From: Geodermatophilus normandii
Lineage (GTDB): Bacteria > Actinomycetota > Actinomycetes > Mycobacteriales > Geodermatophilaceae
Direction: 5' to 3'
Length of the DNA: 64,000 bases
NCBI RefSeq assembly: GCF_003182485.1
Contig: NZ_QGTX01000001.1
Location: forward strand, 4,364,001 to 4,428,000
The notes below the pieces were generated by a model. The model made no database searches, had not been told where the DNA came from, and worked only from the letters and a program-made list of their open reading frames with translations. The position numbers were made by a program, and so were the translations under genes. The stretch's first letter is position 1. Each line of letters starts with the position of its first letter. Below, piece by piece: positions 7,084-14,964 of this stretch.

Positions 7084-8973
7084 ATGGACCCACTGACCGG
7101 CACGGTCGTCTTCTCCGACGTCGGCGGCACGCTGGCCTCGGTCTCGGTCTCCGCGGGCGGGGACCGGATCGAGCGACTCGCCGTCTACCCCGACGTCCCC
7201 GGGATCCTCCGTGGTCTCCAGGAGCGAGGGGCCCGACTGGGCGTGATCTCCGACCCCGGCCCCCTGCCCGCCGAGGAGGTCGACCGGGCCCTGGCGGAGG
7301 CCGGTCTCCGGAGGTTCTTCGAGCCGGACCTGGTCGTCTACGGCCGGAAGGACTCGCCCCGCCTCTTCGAGCGGGCCGCGGAGCGCGCCGGGGCCGCGGA
7401 CCGGCTCCTCTTCGTCGGCGAGGACGCGGACGAGCGCGCGCACGCCCTGGCCGCCGGGATGCTCGTGGCGCCCCACCCGGGGCTGGCGGAGGCGGTGCTG
7501 GACGAGCGGGCCCCCGTGCGCTACCTGCGGATCACCGTGCCGGCGTCGCACGCCGCCAGCCAGTGGCGCCCGGCGCTGCGGGACCTGCCGGTACTGGCCC
7601 TGCACGTCGCAGGCCCGGCCGGCACCACGGTCTACGCCGTCGGGACCACGTCAGCCGCCGCACGACTGGACGACCTGGGCTTCCGCGTGGACCGCCTGGG
7701 CGCCGGGGACGAGCCGCTGACCACGACCGCGTACGTCCTGCGCGACGACCGGCAGACCGAGAGCGGCTTCCTCGCACCGGACGGCAACTCGCAGGGGTTG
7801 TTCGGGACGGGTGCGGCGGCCGGGCGGGTGCTCGCCTCGACCGATGACGGCCTGGTGGTCGCCGTCCCGGCCGGGGAGTCGGTGGAGACGTACCACTTCG
7901 ACCGGACCCGGCACGGCCACGACCTGAGGCTGGTGCCGACCGTGCAGGCCCTCGGGCGGGCCGACGAGCCCCCGGGGACTCCCGCGCCCGAGGCCGGGCC
8001 CGCGACCATCACCCCCGAGGAGCGTCGGGTCATCGAGGCCAGGACGCGCCCGCAGGACATCCGCGACCACCTCGCGCGCTACACCGGGGCCGCACCCGCC
8101 GGACACGGGGCCGGGCCCATCCGCAGCCGGCACGTCCAGCACCCGGACAACGCCGCGGCCATCGAGGCTCTCGTCGGCGACCTCGACCGGATCGGTGGCG
8201 GGCGGTTCGTCATCCGCCGGCACTGCTTCCCGCACGAGGGCCGGCAGCTGCAGAACGTCGAGGCCGAGCTGCCCGGCAGCGGGCTCGACGGCGTCGTGCT
8301 GGTGACGGCCCACGTGGACTCCACGGGGGCGCTGCACCCCGGGTACCAGCCCTCCCTCGACCCGGCCCCCGGCGCCGACGACGACGGCAGCGGGGTCGCC
8401 GGGGTGCTCGCCGCCGCGGACGCGCTGCAGGCGTTGGACGCCGCGCTGGGGATCCCCCGGCGGGCCGTGCGGTTCGTCCTGTTCAACGCGGAGGAGCACG
8501 GGCTGGTCGGCAGCCTGGCGTACGCGGGTGACCAGGCGTCGCTGGGCGACCCGGTCGTCGCCGTGTTCCAGATGGACATGATCGGCTGGGACGTGCTCCC
8601 GGAGCGGACCTTCGAGGTGCACGCCGGGGTCACCGGCCGGCCGGTGGCCGAGGAGCGGTCGCTGGCACTCGCACGGCGGATCGCCGACCTCGTCCCGCAG
8701 ATCTCCCCGGAGCTGGCGGCCCCGCAGGTCTACCCCCGCGGTGGGGAGCCGGATCCGGCGGAGGCACGCAGCGACCACTTCAGCTTCCAGCTGCACGGTC
8801 ACGCGGCGTGCCTGGTCTCGGAGGACCTCTTCGCCGGGCCGGGGAGCGGGGCGCCGCCCGCCGAGATGAACCCGCACTACCACACACCGGCGGACGCCTC
8901 GGTCAACGCCGACTACGCCTCCGGCATCGTCCGGGCGGTCACCGCGGCCGCCTGGTTCACCGCCACGCGGTGA
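7084..8973 (+). CDS. HAD-like domain fused to M28-family zinc aminopeptidase
   Basis: Residues ~5-150 form a HAD-like domain: FSDVGGTL (nucleophile Asp12, with Gly at the usual second Asp), VISDPGP (motif II), YGRKDSPRLF (Lys) and VGEDADERAHA (motif IV). Residues ~150-330 form a linker without a recognised fold. Residues ~330-625 form an M28 peptidase with the zinc/catalytic set VTAHVDSTG (His410), PGADDDGSGVAG (Asp432), FNAEEHGL (Glu470-Glu471), QMDMIGWD (Asp498) and NPHYHTPAD (His600). It should release N-terminal amino acids or dipeptides. No signal peptide is visible, unlike secreted M28 enzymes. The 629-residue architecture is unusual and lies in one continuous frame. A direct-repeat promoter precedes it. 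Confidence 0.9.
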   Translation: MDPLTGTVVFSDVGGTLASVSVSAGGDRIERLAVYPDVPGILRGLQERGARLGVISDPGPLPAEEVDRALAEAGLRRFFEPDLVVYGRKDSPRLFERAAERAGAADRLLFVGEDADERAHALAAGMLVAPHPGLAEAVLDERAPVRYLRITVPASHAASQWRPALRDLPVLALHVAGPAGTTVYAVGTTSAAARLDDLGFRVDRLGAGDEPLTTTAYVLRDDRQTESGFLAPDGNSQGLFGTGAAAGRVLASTDDGLVVAVPAGESVETYHFDRTRHGHDLRLVPTVQALGRADEPPGTPAPEAGPATITPEERRVIEARTRPQDIRDHLARYTGAAPAGHGAGPIRSRHVQHPDNAAAIEALVGDLDRIGGGRFVIRRHCFPHEGRQLQNVEAELPGSGLDGVVLVTAHVDSTGALHPGYQPSLDPAPGADDDGSGVAGVLAAADALQALDAALGIPRRAVRFVLFNAEEHGLVGSLAYAGDQASLGDPVVAVFQMDMIGWDVLPERTFEVHAGVTGRPVAEERSLALARRIADLVPQISPELAAPQVYPRGGEPDPAEARSDHFSFQLHGHAACLVSEDLFAGPGSGAPPAEMNPHYHTPADASVNADYASGIVRAVTAAAWFTATR

Positions 8974-8978
8974 CGCGG

Positions 8979-9038
8979 CGAAGCGTCAGGCGCCCACCGG
9001 GAGCGTCGGGCGCCGGCCGGGAGCGTCAGGCGCCGGCC
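8979..9038. repeat. Three tandem 20-bp repeats at convergent gene ends
   Basis: Three 20-bp units (8979-8998, 8999-9018, 9019-9038) share the pattern GNGAGCGTCNGGCGCCGGCC; the first is the most diverged. The array fills the gap between the HAD-M28 gene and the inhibitor gene on the other strand and includes the latter's last codons. Each unit contains GGCGCC and could fold, so it may act in termination. Confidence 0.55.
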
Positions 9039-9355
9039 GGCGGGAGGTGCTCCTGCAGCCAGCGGAGGAGCGCTGCGAACTCCGCGGTCATCGACGTGTC
9101 GGTCTGACGGAGGACCACCGGGTCGGCGCGGTCGACTCCGGTGTCGACGGTGACCTCGTAGGTCATCGCGTCCCCGCCCCTGGCGTCGCCGGCGCCTGCA
9201 GCCGTGCGCGCAGACGCCGTGCGCGCGGCCTCGACCAGGCGGGTCAGCTCCCCGGCCTCGGCCCCGGTCAGCCCTGACGTGTCCACCGTGGACGGCCGGC
9301 GGCCGAGCCGCAGCCCGGCCGCCAGCCCGCCGTGCGTCGCCAGGGACACCCTCAT
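9026..9355 (-). CDS. Emfourin-type inhibitor of protealysin-like M4 proteases
   Basis: The 109-residue protein starts MRVSLATHGGLAAGLRLG, has VDTSGLTGAEAGELTRLVEA in the middle, then MTYEVTVDTG and a C-terminal LLRWLQEHLPP. This matches the emfourin family of small proteins encoded beside protealysin-like proteases, which bind and inhibit the mature enzyme. It directly follows the M4 protease gene: its ATG overlaps the protease TGA (ATGA), so the two are made from one message with coupled translation. There is no signal peptide on either, consistent with control inside the cell. Assignment is by sequence pattern and context; binding is inferred. Confidence 0.8.
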   Translation of the reverse strand: MRVSLATHGGLAAGLRLGRRPSTVDTSGLTGAEAGELTRLVEAARTASARTAAGAGDARGGDAMTYEVTVDTGVDRADPVVLRQTDTSMTAEFAALLRWLQEHLPPAGA

Positions 9356-10560
9356 GCGTGCGGCGCCGGACGTCCCCCGCCGACGGCCTGCCGCTGCAGG
9401 TCGCGACGCAGTGCGTCGATGGAGGCGGACATCTCGGCGAGGTGCCGCAACACGTCGCTGACGGAGTCGGACCCGCCCGCGGCGCCGCTCGCGCGCGACA
9501 CCGTGGGCTCGGAGGTGACCGTGATGCCCACCCCGTCCCAGCCGGCCTGGACCGCCTGCTGCTCGGCGGAGTCGATGCCGTACAGCTCGCCGGCCTTGGT
9601 GAACGTGGTGTCGGCGAACTCCTGGAAGTCCGTCGTCGCGGTGGAGGCCCGCAGCGACTCGTACCAGATGTGGCCGGCGGCCTCCCAGGCGTAGCCGCCG
9701 ATCCCCACGGCGGTGAAGTGGAAGGCCTTGTTCGGGATGCCCGAGTTGATGTGCACCCCGCCGTTGTCCCCCTCGTCGGTGTCCGGGAGCTGGACGTAGT
9801 CGCGCATGTGCGCCGGTTGCGGGTCCTTGCCGAGCAGCTCGTTGTCGTAGGCCTGCCCCGGTGCCGCCAACGAGCGCAGCGCGTCGGCCTCGATGCCCGG
9901 GGTGAAGACCTCGGCACCGATCAGCCAGTCCGCCTCGTCCGCGGTCTGCCGGAGCGACCACTGCTTGACGAGCACGCCGATCACGTCCGACATCGACTCG
10001 TTCAGCGCACCCGACTGGTTGTGGTAGACCAGCCCGGCCGTGTGCTCGGTGACCCCGTGGGTCAGCTCGTGCGCGATGACGTCCAGGGAGGCCGTGAAGT
10101 CGGTGAAGATGATCCCGTCACCGTCGCCGAACACCATCACCTGACCGTTCCAGAAGGCGTTGTTGTACCGCACGCCCCGGTGGACGTAGGCGTCCAGCCG
10201 CATGCCCTGGTCGTCGATCGAGTCGCGCTGGAGCACGTCCCGGTAGAACTGCCGCGTCGAGCCCAGCCCGTCGAAGGCCTGGTTGACGGACCGGTCGGAC
10301 GACGGCGGGCCGTCCTCCGACCGCGCCAGCGAGCACAACGGCAGGAACGTGGAGTTCCGGCAGTCGAAGACCGTCCGCCGCCCCTGCCCCGGAGCCGCCA
10401 GTCCCGCGAGGGACGCGCGCACCTCCCGCTCCCCTCGCAGCCGTGCCGTGGTGAGCAGCGTGGTCATGGCCGCGGAGCGGACCGCGGCGTCGCCGCTCTC
10501 CACCAGCCGGTTCAGGACGTGCGGGGGGATGATGCACTGGCGGGTCATCTCGTGCCTCAT
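9352..10560 (-). CDS. Protealysin-like M4 metallopeptidase
   Basis: The 402-residue protein has no signal peptide; it begins with the short protealysin-type propeptide (CIIPPHVLNRLVESG, residues 9-23; the PPHVL element corresponds to the conserved propeptide motif). The catalytic domain shows HELTH (His164, Glu165, His168), the third zinc ligand in GALNESMSDVIG (Glu188), and NGGVHINSGIPNKAF. A C-terminal extension after GWDGVGI carries a Ser/Ala/Gly linker and a helix (VSDVLRHLAEMSASIDALRR). ATG 10560 follows AGGAGAGGTG; upstream in-frame codons lack a good site. Coupled downstream to the emfourin-type inhibitor. Promoter copy 3 of the 11-bp repeats lies ~170 bp upstream. Confidence 0.92.
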   Translation of the reverse strand: MRHEMTRQCIIPPHVLNRLVESGDAAVRSAAMTTLLTTARLRGEREVRASLAGLAAPGQGRRTVFDCRNSTFLPLCSLARSEDGPPSSDRSVNQAFDGLGSTRQFYRDVLQRDSIDDQGMRLDAYVHRGVRYNNAFWNGQVMVFGDGDGIIFTDFTASLDVIAHELTHGVTEHTAGLVYHNQSGALNESMSDVIGVLVKQWSLRQTADEADWLIGAEVFTPGIEADALRSLAAPGQAYDNELLGKDPQPAHMRDYVQLPDTDEGDNGGVHINSGIPNKAFHFTAVGIGGYAWEAAGHIWYESLRASTATTDFQEFADTTFTKAGELYGIDSAEQQAVQAGWDGVGITVTSEPTVSRASGAAGGSDSVSDVLRHLAEMSASIDALRRDLQRQAVGGGRPAPHA

Positions 10561-10717
10561 GGGGTCACCTCTCCTGTGCGGGATCCTGGGAGTCCGCCCT
10601 TCGGCGTCCATCTCCTCGTCAGCGCCTCGGTGAGGACCACGTCCCCCCGGGCCCGACCACGCTCCGACACCTGGGTCGTCCAGCGGGACGTCCGGGCGCT
10701 CGCTCCGTGCCGGCACG

Positions 10718-10760
10718 ATCCTCGGAGGTCCCCGTCACGGTGGCGTCACCGCCACGTCAC
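10718..10760 (-). promoter_or_regulatory. 11-bp-period direct-repeat promoter, copy 3
   Basis: On the minus strand three exact GTGACG units occupy 10760-10755, 10749-10744 and 10738-10733. Nine nucleotides further is GAGGAT (10723-10718), a possible -10. The M4 protease ATG is at 10560, so the leader is long (~150 nt). Confidence 0.65.
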
Positions 10761-10823
10761 CCGGCCGTCGCGGTCACCCGGCCGTCGCGGTGACCCGGCC
10801 ATAGCGGTCACCCGGCCATCGCG
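10756..10823. repeat. Four tandem 17-bp repeats upstream of the M4 protease
   Basis: Four consecutive 17-bp units start at 10756, 10773, 10790 and 10807. The first two are identical (GTCACCCGGCCGTCGCG); the third and fourth differ by one to three bases. They abut the three GTGACG boxes, and each unit begins with GTCAC or GTGAC, so they may be duplicated binding half-sites or simple slippage. Confidence 0.7.
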
Positions 10824-10937
10824 CTGGGAGCGTCGCGCGGGGCGAGGCGAGCGGAGTGGAGACGGCGACCGCCCTCCCCTCGCGCCTGCGCGGCCCTCCC
10901 CTCGCGCCGCTCCGCGGCACGGCCGGCGGCGAGCCGG
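10824..10937. other. G+C-rich spacer without a gene
   Basis: Between the 17-bp repeat array and the end of the alpha/beta-hydrolase gene there is only low-complexity G+C-rich DNA, including a duplicated CCCTCCCCTCGCGCC. Nothing codes here. Confidence 0.4.
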
Positions 10938-12317
10938 TCACGGGGGCGCTCCGCCCTGCGGCGCCGGCGCCGGGGAGGTGGCCTCCGCGGCCGGCGGCGT
11001 CCGGGGGCTCACGACCGGAGCAGCGAGCATCGCCTGCAGGAGGGCGTTGGCGACCGCCCGGTTCCGGACGTCGCCGTGGCCGGACACGTGCCGGTCGGCG
11101 AGCAGGTTGGTGATCCGCCGTGGGGCGAACCGGTACCGGGCCTCGTCGTCGCCGAGGGTGGCGTGATCGGCCTCGGCGGTCGCCACGGCGCCGTTGGCGC
11201 CAAGGCCGCCGTAGGGGTCGTCGGCGTCGCCGAGACCGCTGCTCGCCTGCCGGGCGAGCCGGGAGGCGACGGCATAGGCGAGCAGGACTGCCTTGTCGTT
11301 GTGCGTGTGGGTGACCACGACGGGCCCGACCAGCTGCGGACCGGTGAGCACCCCGCGGAAGGTGCCCGGGGGTGCGGTGCTCCCGCTGAAGCTGCGGTGG
11401 CTGAAGGCGCCCTGCAGCAGCGTCAGCGAGGCGACGGGCACCTCGGTGGCGGCAGCTGCCGCGGTGACGACCCGGGCTCCGAAGGAGTGCCCGACCAGGT
11501 GCAGGCGCGGCGGACCGGGCAGCCGCGCGAGCCGGGCGAGCAGCGGGGCGACACCGCGCGTGCCGACGCGGCCGGCACGCCCCTTCATCGTGTAGTAGGT
11601 GGTGAGGTTGAGCAGCTGGCGGGCCGCCCGCGTGGGGTCCAGGCCGGGCAGCGACAGGCCGGTCGCGGTGGTCCCGCTCGCCGTCAGGAAGTCGGGGGGC
11701 ACCCCGGGCGGGAGGCCGGCGCCCGCGCCCGGGGGGTCGGACGGCTCGGCCCCCGTGTCGACGTCCAGCTCGGCCGCACCGGCCCGCGCGAAGACCTCCT
11801 CCGTGTCGCCGCTGCGCAGCGTGCCGGGGACGGGGTCGTCGTCCCCGTCGTCCGGCTCGGGCGGGAGCAGGTCGCGCAGGCGGGCGAGGAACCGGTCCCG
11901 CGCCTCGGCCGAGGCCTCCAGCGCGCCGGCCAGCTCCCTGAGCTCGCCGGCGGCGGCCGGGTCCTCGACCCGCTCGGTGATCGCGTCGAGGAGCGCGGGC
12001 AGCTCGCCCGCGGCGGACAGTCCCCCGCCGGCCACCCGGTCGTCGTCGGCCCACCTGACGGAGGGCCAGAGCAACCCGACGACCACCCACCGACGGTTCG
12101 GCGCGCGGGTGCGGGCGAGGTCGGCGACGTCGTCGGCGAGCTCGGTGAACAGGCGCTCGGCGTCGTCGACGTCGTTGTTCCAGCCGTGCGCGATCAGGAG
12201 CACGTCGGTGGCGGGGTCGGCGCCGGACCGGACGAGCCGCAGCGCCCGGTCGACCTGGGCGTCTCCGGCGGCCCTCCCCTGCTTCGTGAACTCGACCGGT
12301 GCGTAGGGCCACTCCAC
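10938..12317 (-). CDS. Alpha/beta-hydrolase-like protein
   Basis: The 459-residue protein begins VEWPYAPVEFTKQG and has LLIAHGWNNDVDDAERLFTE (oxyanion-side HGW motif near residue 46), WPSVRW, a long acidic/Pro/Gly insertion, TYYTMKGRAGRVG, and LHLVGHSFGARVVTAAA, whose GHSFG is the nucleophile elbow. A late DKAVLLAYAVASRLAR and DDDEARYRF-like tail follow. This is a serine hydrolase (esterase/lipase-like) of unknown substrate; no signal peptide. GTG 12317 has GAGGGGG 5 nt upstream. It lies 29 bp behind the subtilase gene and is probably co-transcribed with it, so both would answer to the same promoter. Confidence 0.75.
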   Translation of the reverse strand: MEWPYAPVEFTKQGRAAGDAQVDRALRLVRSGADPATDVLLIAHGWNNDVDDAERLFTELADDVADLARTRAPNRRWVVVGLLWPSVRWADDDRVAGGGLSAAGELPALLDAITERVEDPAAAGELRELAGALEASAEARDRFLARLRDLLPPEPDDGDDDPVPGTLRSGDTEEVFARAGAAELDVDTGAEPSDPPGAGAGLPPGVPPDFLTASGTTATGLSLPGLDPTRAARQLLNLTTYYTMKGRAGRVGTRGVAPLLARLARLPGPPRLHLVGHSFGARVVTAAAAATEVPVASLTLLQGAFSHRSFSGSTAPPGTFRGVLTGPQLVGPVVVTHTHNDKAVLLAYAVASRLARQASSGLGDADDPYGGLGANGAVATAEADHATLGDDEARYRFAPRRITNLLADRHVSGHGDVRNRAVANALLQAMLAAPVVSPRTPPAAEATSPAPAPQGGAPP

Positions 12318-12346
12318 GGGATCCCCCTCGGGACTCTCGGTACGGG

Positions 12347-13888
12347 CTAGACGGACTGGATGGCCCGCATGGCGTCGACCAGGCCGGCACCCTGGAAGTG
12401 CCGCGACCGCCCGATGTCGGTGGCGGTGTCCATGAGCGCGGTGCGCACCTGCTCGGGGTGGCCGATGAACTCGGGGTGCACCGAGAGGAAGCCGGCGGCG
12501 ACACCCGACACGTGCGGAGCCGCCATCGAGGTGCCGGAGTTCTCGATGTACATCGACCCCGGCAGCGCCTCCCGCGCGCGGACGGCCAGCTTCCCCGCCG
12601 CCGCGCTGACCACGCGCTCCCCCGGGGCGATCAGGTCCGGCTTCATCCGCCCGTCCCCGGTGGGTCCCTTCGAGGAGAAGTAGGAGACGCCGTTCTGGTG
12701 CGGGGAGCACGAGGTGGAGCCGACCGTGAGCGCGAGCGCGGCGTTGCCCGGGTCGTTGATCGTCATGTCGAACCCCAGGCGGAACACGTTGTTCTGGGGG
12801 TCGCGCGCATAGCCGTAGCCGGAGTTCCCCGCGGCCACCACGACGACCACCCCGGACCGGACGAGCCGGTCGACCTCCCGGCACACCGGCGTGAGGCCCG
12901 TCGCGAACCAGGTCGGGTCGAACGGGTGGCCGACGGAGACGTTCACGCCGTGGACGACGAGGTCGCGGCCGTTGTCGTTGAGCGTGTTGACGTACTGCAG
13001 GGCAGCGATGAGCCCGGTGATGTCGCCGGACTCGTCGGGCCGGAGCACCTGGCAGGACAGGAGCCGGCACTCGGGCGCCATCCCGGCGATCGACGGCAGC
13101 CGCAGCGCGGAGGGCTGGACGGTGCCACCGCTGTCGCGGTACCAGGTCGTGGCGGTGATCGAGCCGCCGTCGGGCGCCACCATCTCGCCGGCCAGGATCC
13201 CCGCCACGTGCGTCCCGTGGCCCGCCTCGTCGACCAGCGCCATCTTGTCGTCGGCGTCCACGAAGGACTTGTGGGGCAGCCCGTCGAGGTTGTGGTGAGT
13301 GGCGAAGTGCGGGTGGTCGCCCTGGATGCCCGAGTCGAGGACGGCCCAGACCAGGCCCCGGCCGGTCGCCCGGAAGGAGCGCTGCGCCGCCTGGCACTTC
13401 GTGGTCACGATCGAGCGGTAGATGAGGGCGGAGGTCTGGAAGTTGGGCCAGAGCCGGTGGATGGCCCCGCGCGGCGCCCGGCCCTGCTCGTCGGGCGACT
13501 CCACCGGGCCGGCGTCGTAGCGCACGAGCTCCTCGATCGCGGGAGCCCGCAGCGTCACCGTGAGGTAGCTGCCGTTGACGGCGATCTCGTCCTCCCGGAC
13601 GCCTGCCACCTCGCCGAGGAGCTGGGTGACCCGGGCGCGGGCCGCGGGGATCCCGCCCTCGTACCGGGTGCGCAGCTCGACCATGACGCCGATCGGGCCG
13701 CCGCCGCCGCCCATCAGCTCTCGCAGCGGCTTGGAGACCACCGAGTCGAGCACCAGCTCCGGCGACGTCGGGACCTGCCACGTACGCGCGCCCGGCGTTC
13801 CCGGGACGTACTCGTCGGCGGGATCCCGGACCGGGCCGTACTCCGACGGGAACTGCGGGACGCCGTCCCATCTCGGGGGTTCGGTCAC
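12347..13888 (-). CDS. S8 family serine peptidase (subtilisin-like)
   Basis: The 513-residue protein has the full subtilase triad: WAVLDSGIQGDHPHF (Asp185), GHGTHVAGILAG (His224) and SGTSMAAPHVSGVAAGFL (Ser in the C-terminal part), plus VVVVAAGNSGYG (oxyanion Asn). The first ~150 residues form a pro-like region with no hydrophobic signal sequence. GTG 13888 is preferred because GGGGAGG sits 4 nt upstream; a longer frame back to 13954 adds only a basic stretch. Lack of a signal peptide suggests an intracellular or non-classically exported protease. It heads an apparent operon with the alpha/beta hydrolase; promoter copy 4 lies ~60 bp upstream. Confidence 0.92.
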   Translation of the reverse strand: MTEPPRWDGVPQFPSEYGPVRDPADEYVPGTPGARTWQVPTSPELVLDSVVSKPLRELMGGGGGPIGVMVELRTRYEGGIPAARARVTQLLGEVAGVREDEIAVNGSYLTVTLRAPAIEELVRYDAGPVESPDEQGRAPRGAIHRLWPNFQTSALIYRSIVTTKCQAAQRSFRATGRGLVWAVLDSGIQGDHPHFATHHNLDGLPHKSFVDADDKMALVDEAGHGTHVAGILAGEMVAPDGGSITATTWYRDSGGTVQPSALRLPSIAGMAPECRLLSCQVLRPDESGDITGLIAALQYVNTLNDNGRDLVVHGVNVSVGHPFDPTWFATGLTPVCREVDRLVRSGVVVVVAAGNSGYGYARDPQNNVFRLGFDMTINDPGNAALALTVGSTSCSPHQNGVSYFSSKGPTGDGRMKPDLIAPGERVVSAAAGKLAVRAREALPGSMYIENSGTSMAAPHVSGVAAGFLSVHPEFIGHPEQVRTALMDTATDIGRSRHFQGAGLVDAMRAIQSV

Positions 13889-13933
13889 GGTGCCTCCCCT
13901 GAACGTCCGCCGTGCGGCCATCCGTGGCCGCGG

Positions 13934-13976
13934 ACGGTAGGGACGAGGCATCACCGTGCCGTCACCCGTGCGTCAA
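13934..13976 (-). promoter_or_regulatory. 11-bp-period direct-repeat promoter, copy 4
   Basis: On the minus strand TTGACG, GTGACG and GTGATG occupy 13976-13971, 13965-13960 and 13954-13949, exactly 11 bp apart. After 9 nt comes TACCGT (13939-13934), the best TAnnnT match in the set. The subtilase GTG at 13888 follows a ~40-nt leader with a good ribosome-binding site. Confidence 0.7.
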
Positions 13977-14028
13977 CGCGCGGGTCGAGGCCGGGATCCG
14001 CACGGGTGCCGCGCGCGGTGGTCCGTGG

Positions 14029-14964
14029 TCACGGAGGGTCGTTGAGGAAGCGGAACTGCAGCCGCACCGAGTCGTCCATGGGCACCACGAGGGTGGAGTT
14101 GCTGGCGTCCCACCTCTCGGGGACCAGGAACACCCGGTCCTCGCCCTGGACCAGCAGCCGCAGGTCGCGGTACCGGTAGCGGAACGTCTGCCCCTCGCTC
14201 GGCTCCAGCGCCGTCTCGCGGACGCCGCGGGAGGTCAGGTGCAGCCGCTCGGTGGTGTCGAGGATGACGGCCGGGAGGCGGTCCAGGTGCCGCGCCGCCT
14301 CACGCGCCGCGCCCCGGCCGGACCACTCGGCGAAGGTCGCCGTGGCCCAGAAGACGCTGATCACCAGCAGCACGGACAGGACGACGGTCACCACCCCCGA
14401 CGGCGGCTGCCCCGGCCGCAGCGACCGCGCGATCCGCCGTCCGTAGAGGGCGAGTCCGGTGCCGGCCGCCATGAGCAGCGGCGTCACGAGGGGGTAGTAC
14501 GCCCAGCCGCCCCACGACGGGAAGCCGACGAGGAGCAGGACGCCGACGAGCAGGAGTGCGTCCCCGGTGACGACGACGGCGCGCGCCTGCCGGCTCCCCC
14601 GCTCCACGCGGTGCCGCCCGCTCGCGGCCACCTGCGGGTCGGCGTCCTCCGCGTCCGCCAGAGCGGCCTGCACCCGGTGGCGCACCCGCTCGTGGACGAC
14701 CGCGACGACGACGGCCAGGAGCGCCAGGACCAGCAGCGGGGTGAGCAGCGGTTCCGGGCTGCGCATGACGTAGTCCTGCGTGCTCAGCCCGATGGTGTCG
14801 ACGTCGACGCCGAAGTACAGGTACCGGGCCCGCGAGGACGCGTAGCCGAAGTAGAAGAGCAGCGCGGTGAGGACGCTGAGCGGCGCGACGACCTGCGCGA
14901 CCGATCCCGCGACCTGCCCGAGCCGGCCGAGGGGCGTGGCCGGGTCGGGGGACGGCGAGGTCAT
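14029..14964 (-). CDS. Multi-pass membrane protein of unknown function
   Basis: The 311-residue protein has about five hydrophobic segments: VAPLSVLTALLFYFGYAS (about 24-42), LLTPLLVLALLAVVVAVV (about 73-90), ALLLVGVLLLVGFPSWG, YYPLVTPLLMAAGTGLAL and VVTVVLSVLLVISVFWAT. A ~110-residue soluble C-terminal domain (ERLHLTSRGVRETALEPSEG, then FRYRYRDLRLLVQGEDRVFL) follows. No family is recognised. ATG 14964 overlaps the TGA of the upstream lipoprotein gene (ATGA), so the two are coupled and probably work together at the membrane. It follows the direct-repeat-controlled genes in orientation and spacing. Confidence 0.75.
   Translation of the reverse strand: MTSPSPDPATPLGRLGQVAGSVAQVVAPLSVLTALLFYFGYASSRARYLYFGVDVDTIGLSTQDYVMRSPEPLLTPLLVLALLAVVVAVVHERVRHRVQAALADAEDADPQVAASGRHRVERGSRQARAVVVTGDALLLVGVLLLVGFPSWGGWAYYPLVTPLLMAAGTGLALYGRRIARSLRPGQPPSGVVTVVLSVLLVISVFWATATFAEWSGRGAAREAARHLDRLPAVILDTTERLHLTSRGVRETALEPSEGQTFRYRYRDLRLLVQGEDRVFLVPERWDASNSTLVVPMDDSVRLQFRFLNDPP

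Noticed and set aside
10938..13871. A 977-codon open frame on the minus strand spanning the subtilase and the hydrolase
   Set aside because: The first two-thirds is a shadow of the subtilase in another frame; the true hydrolase starts at GTG 12317 with a ribosome-binding site.
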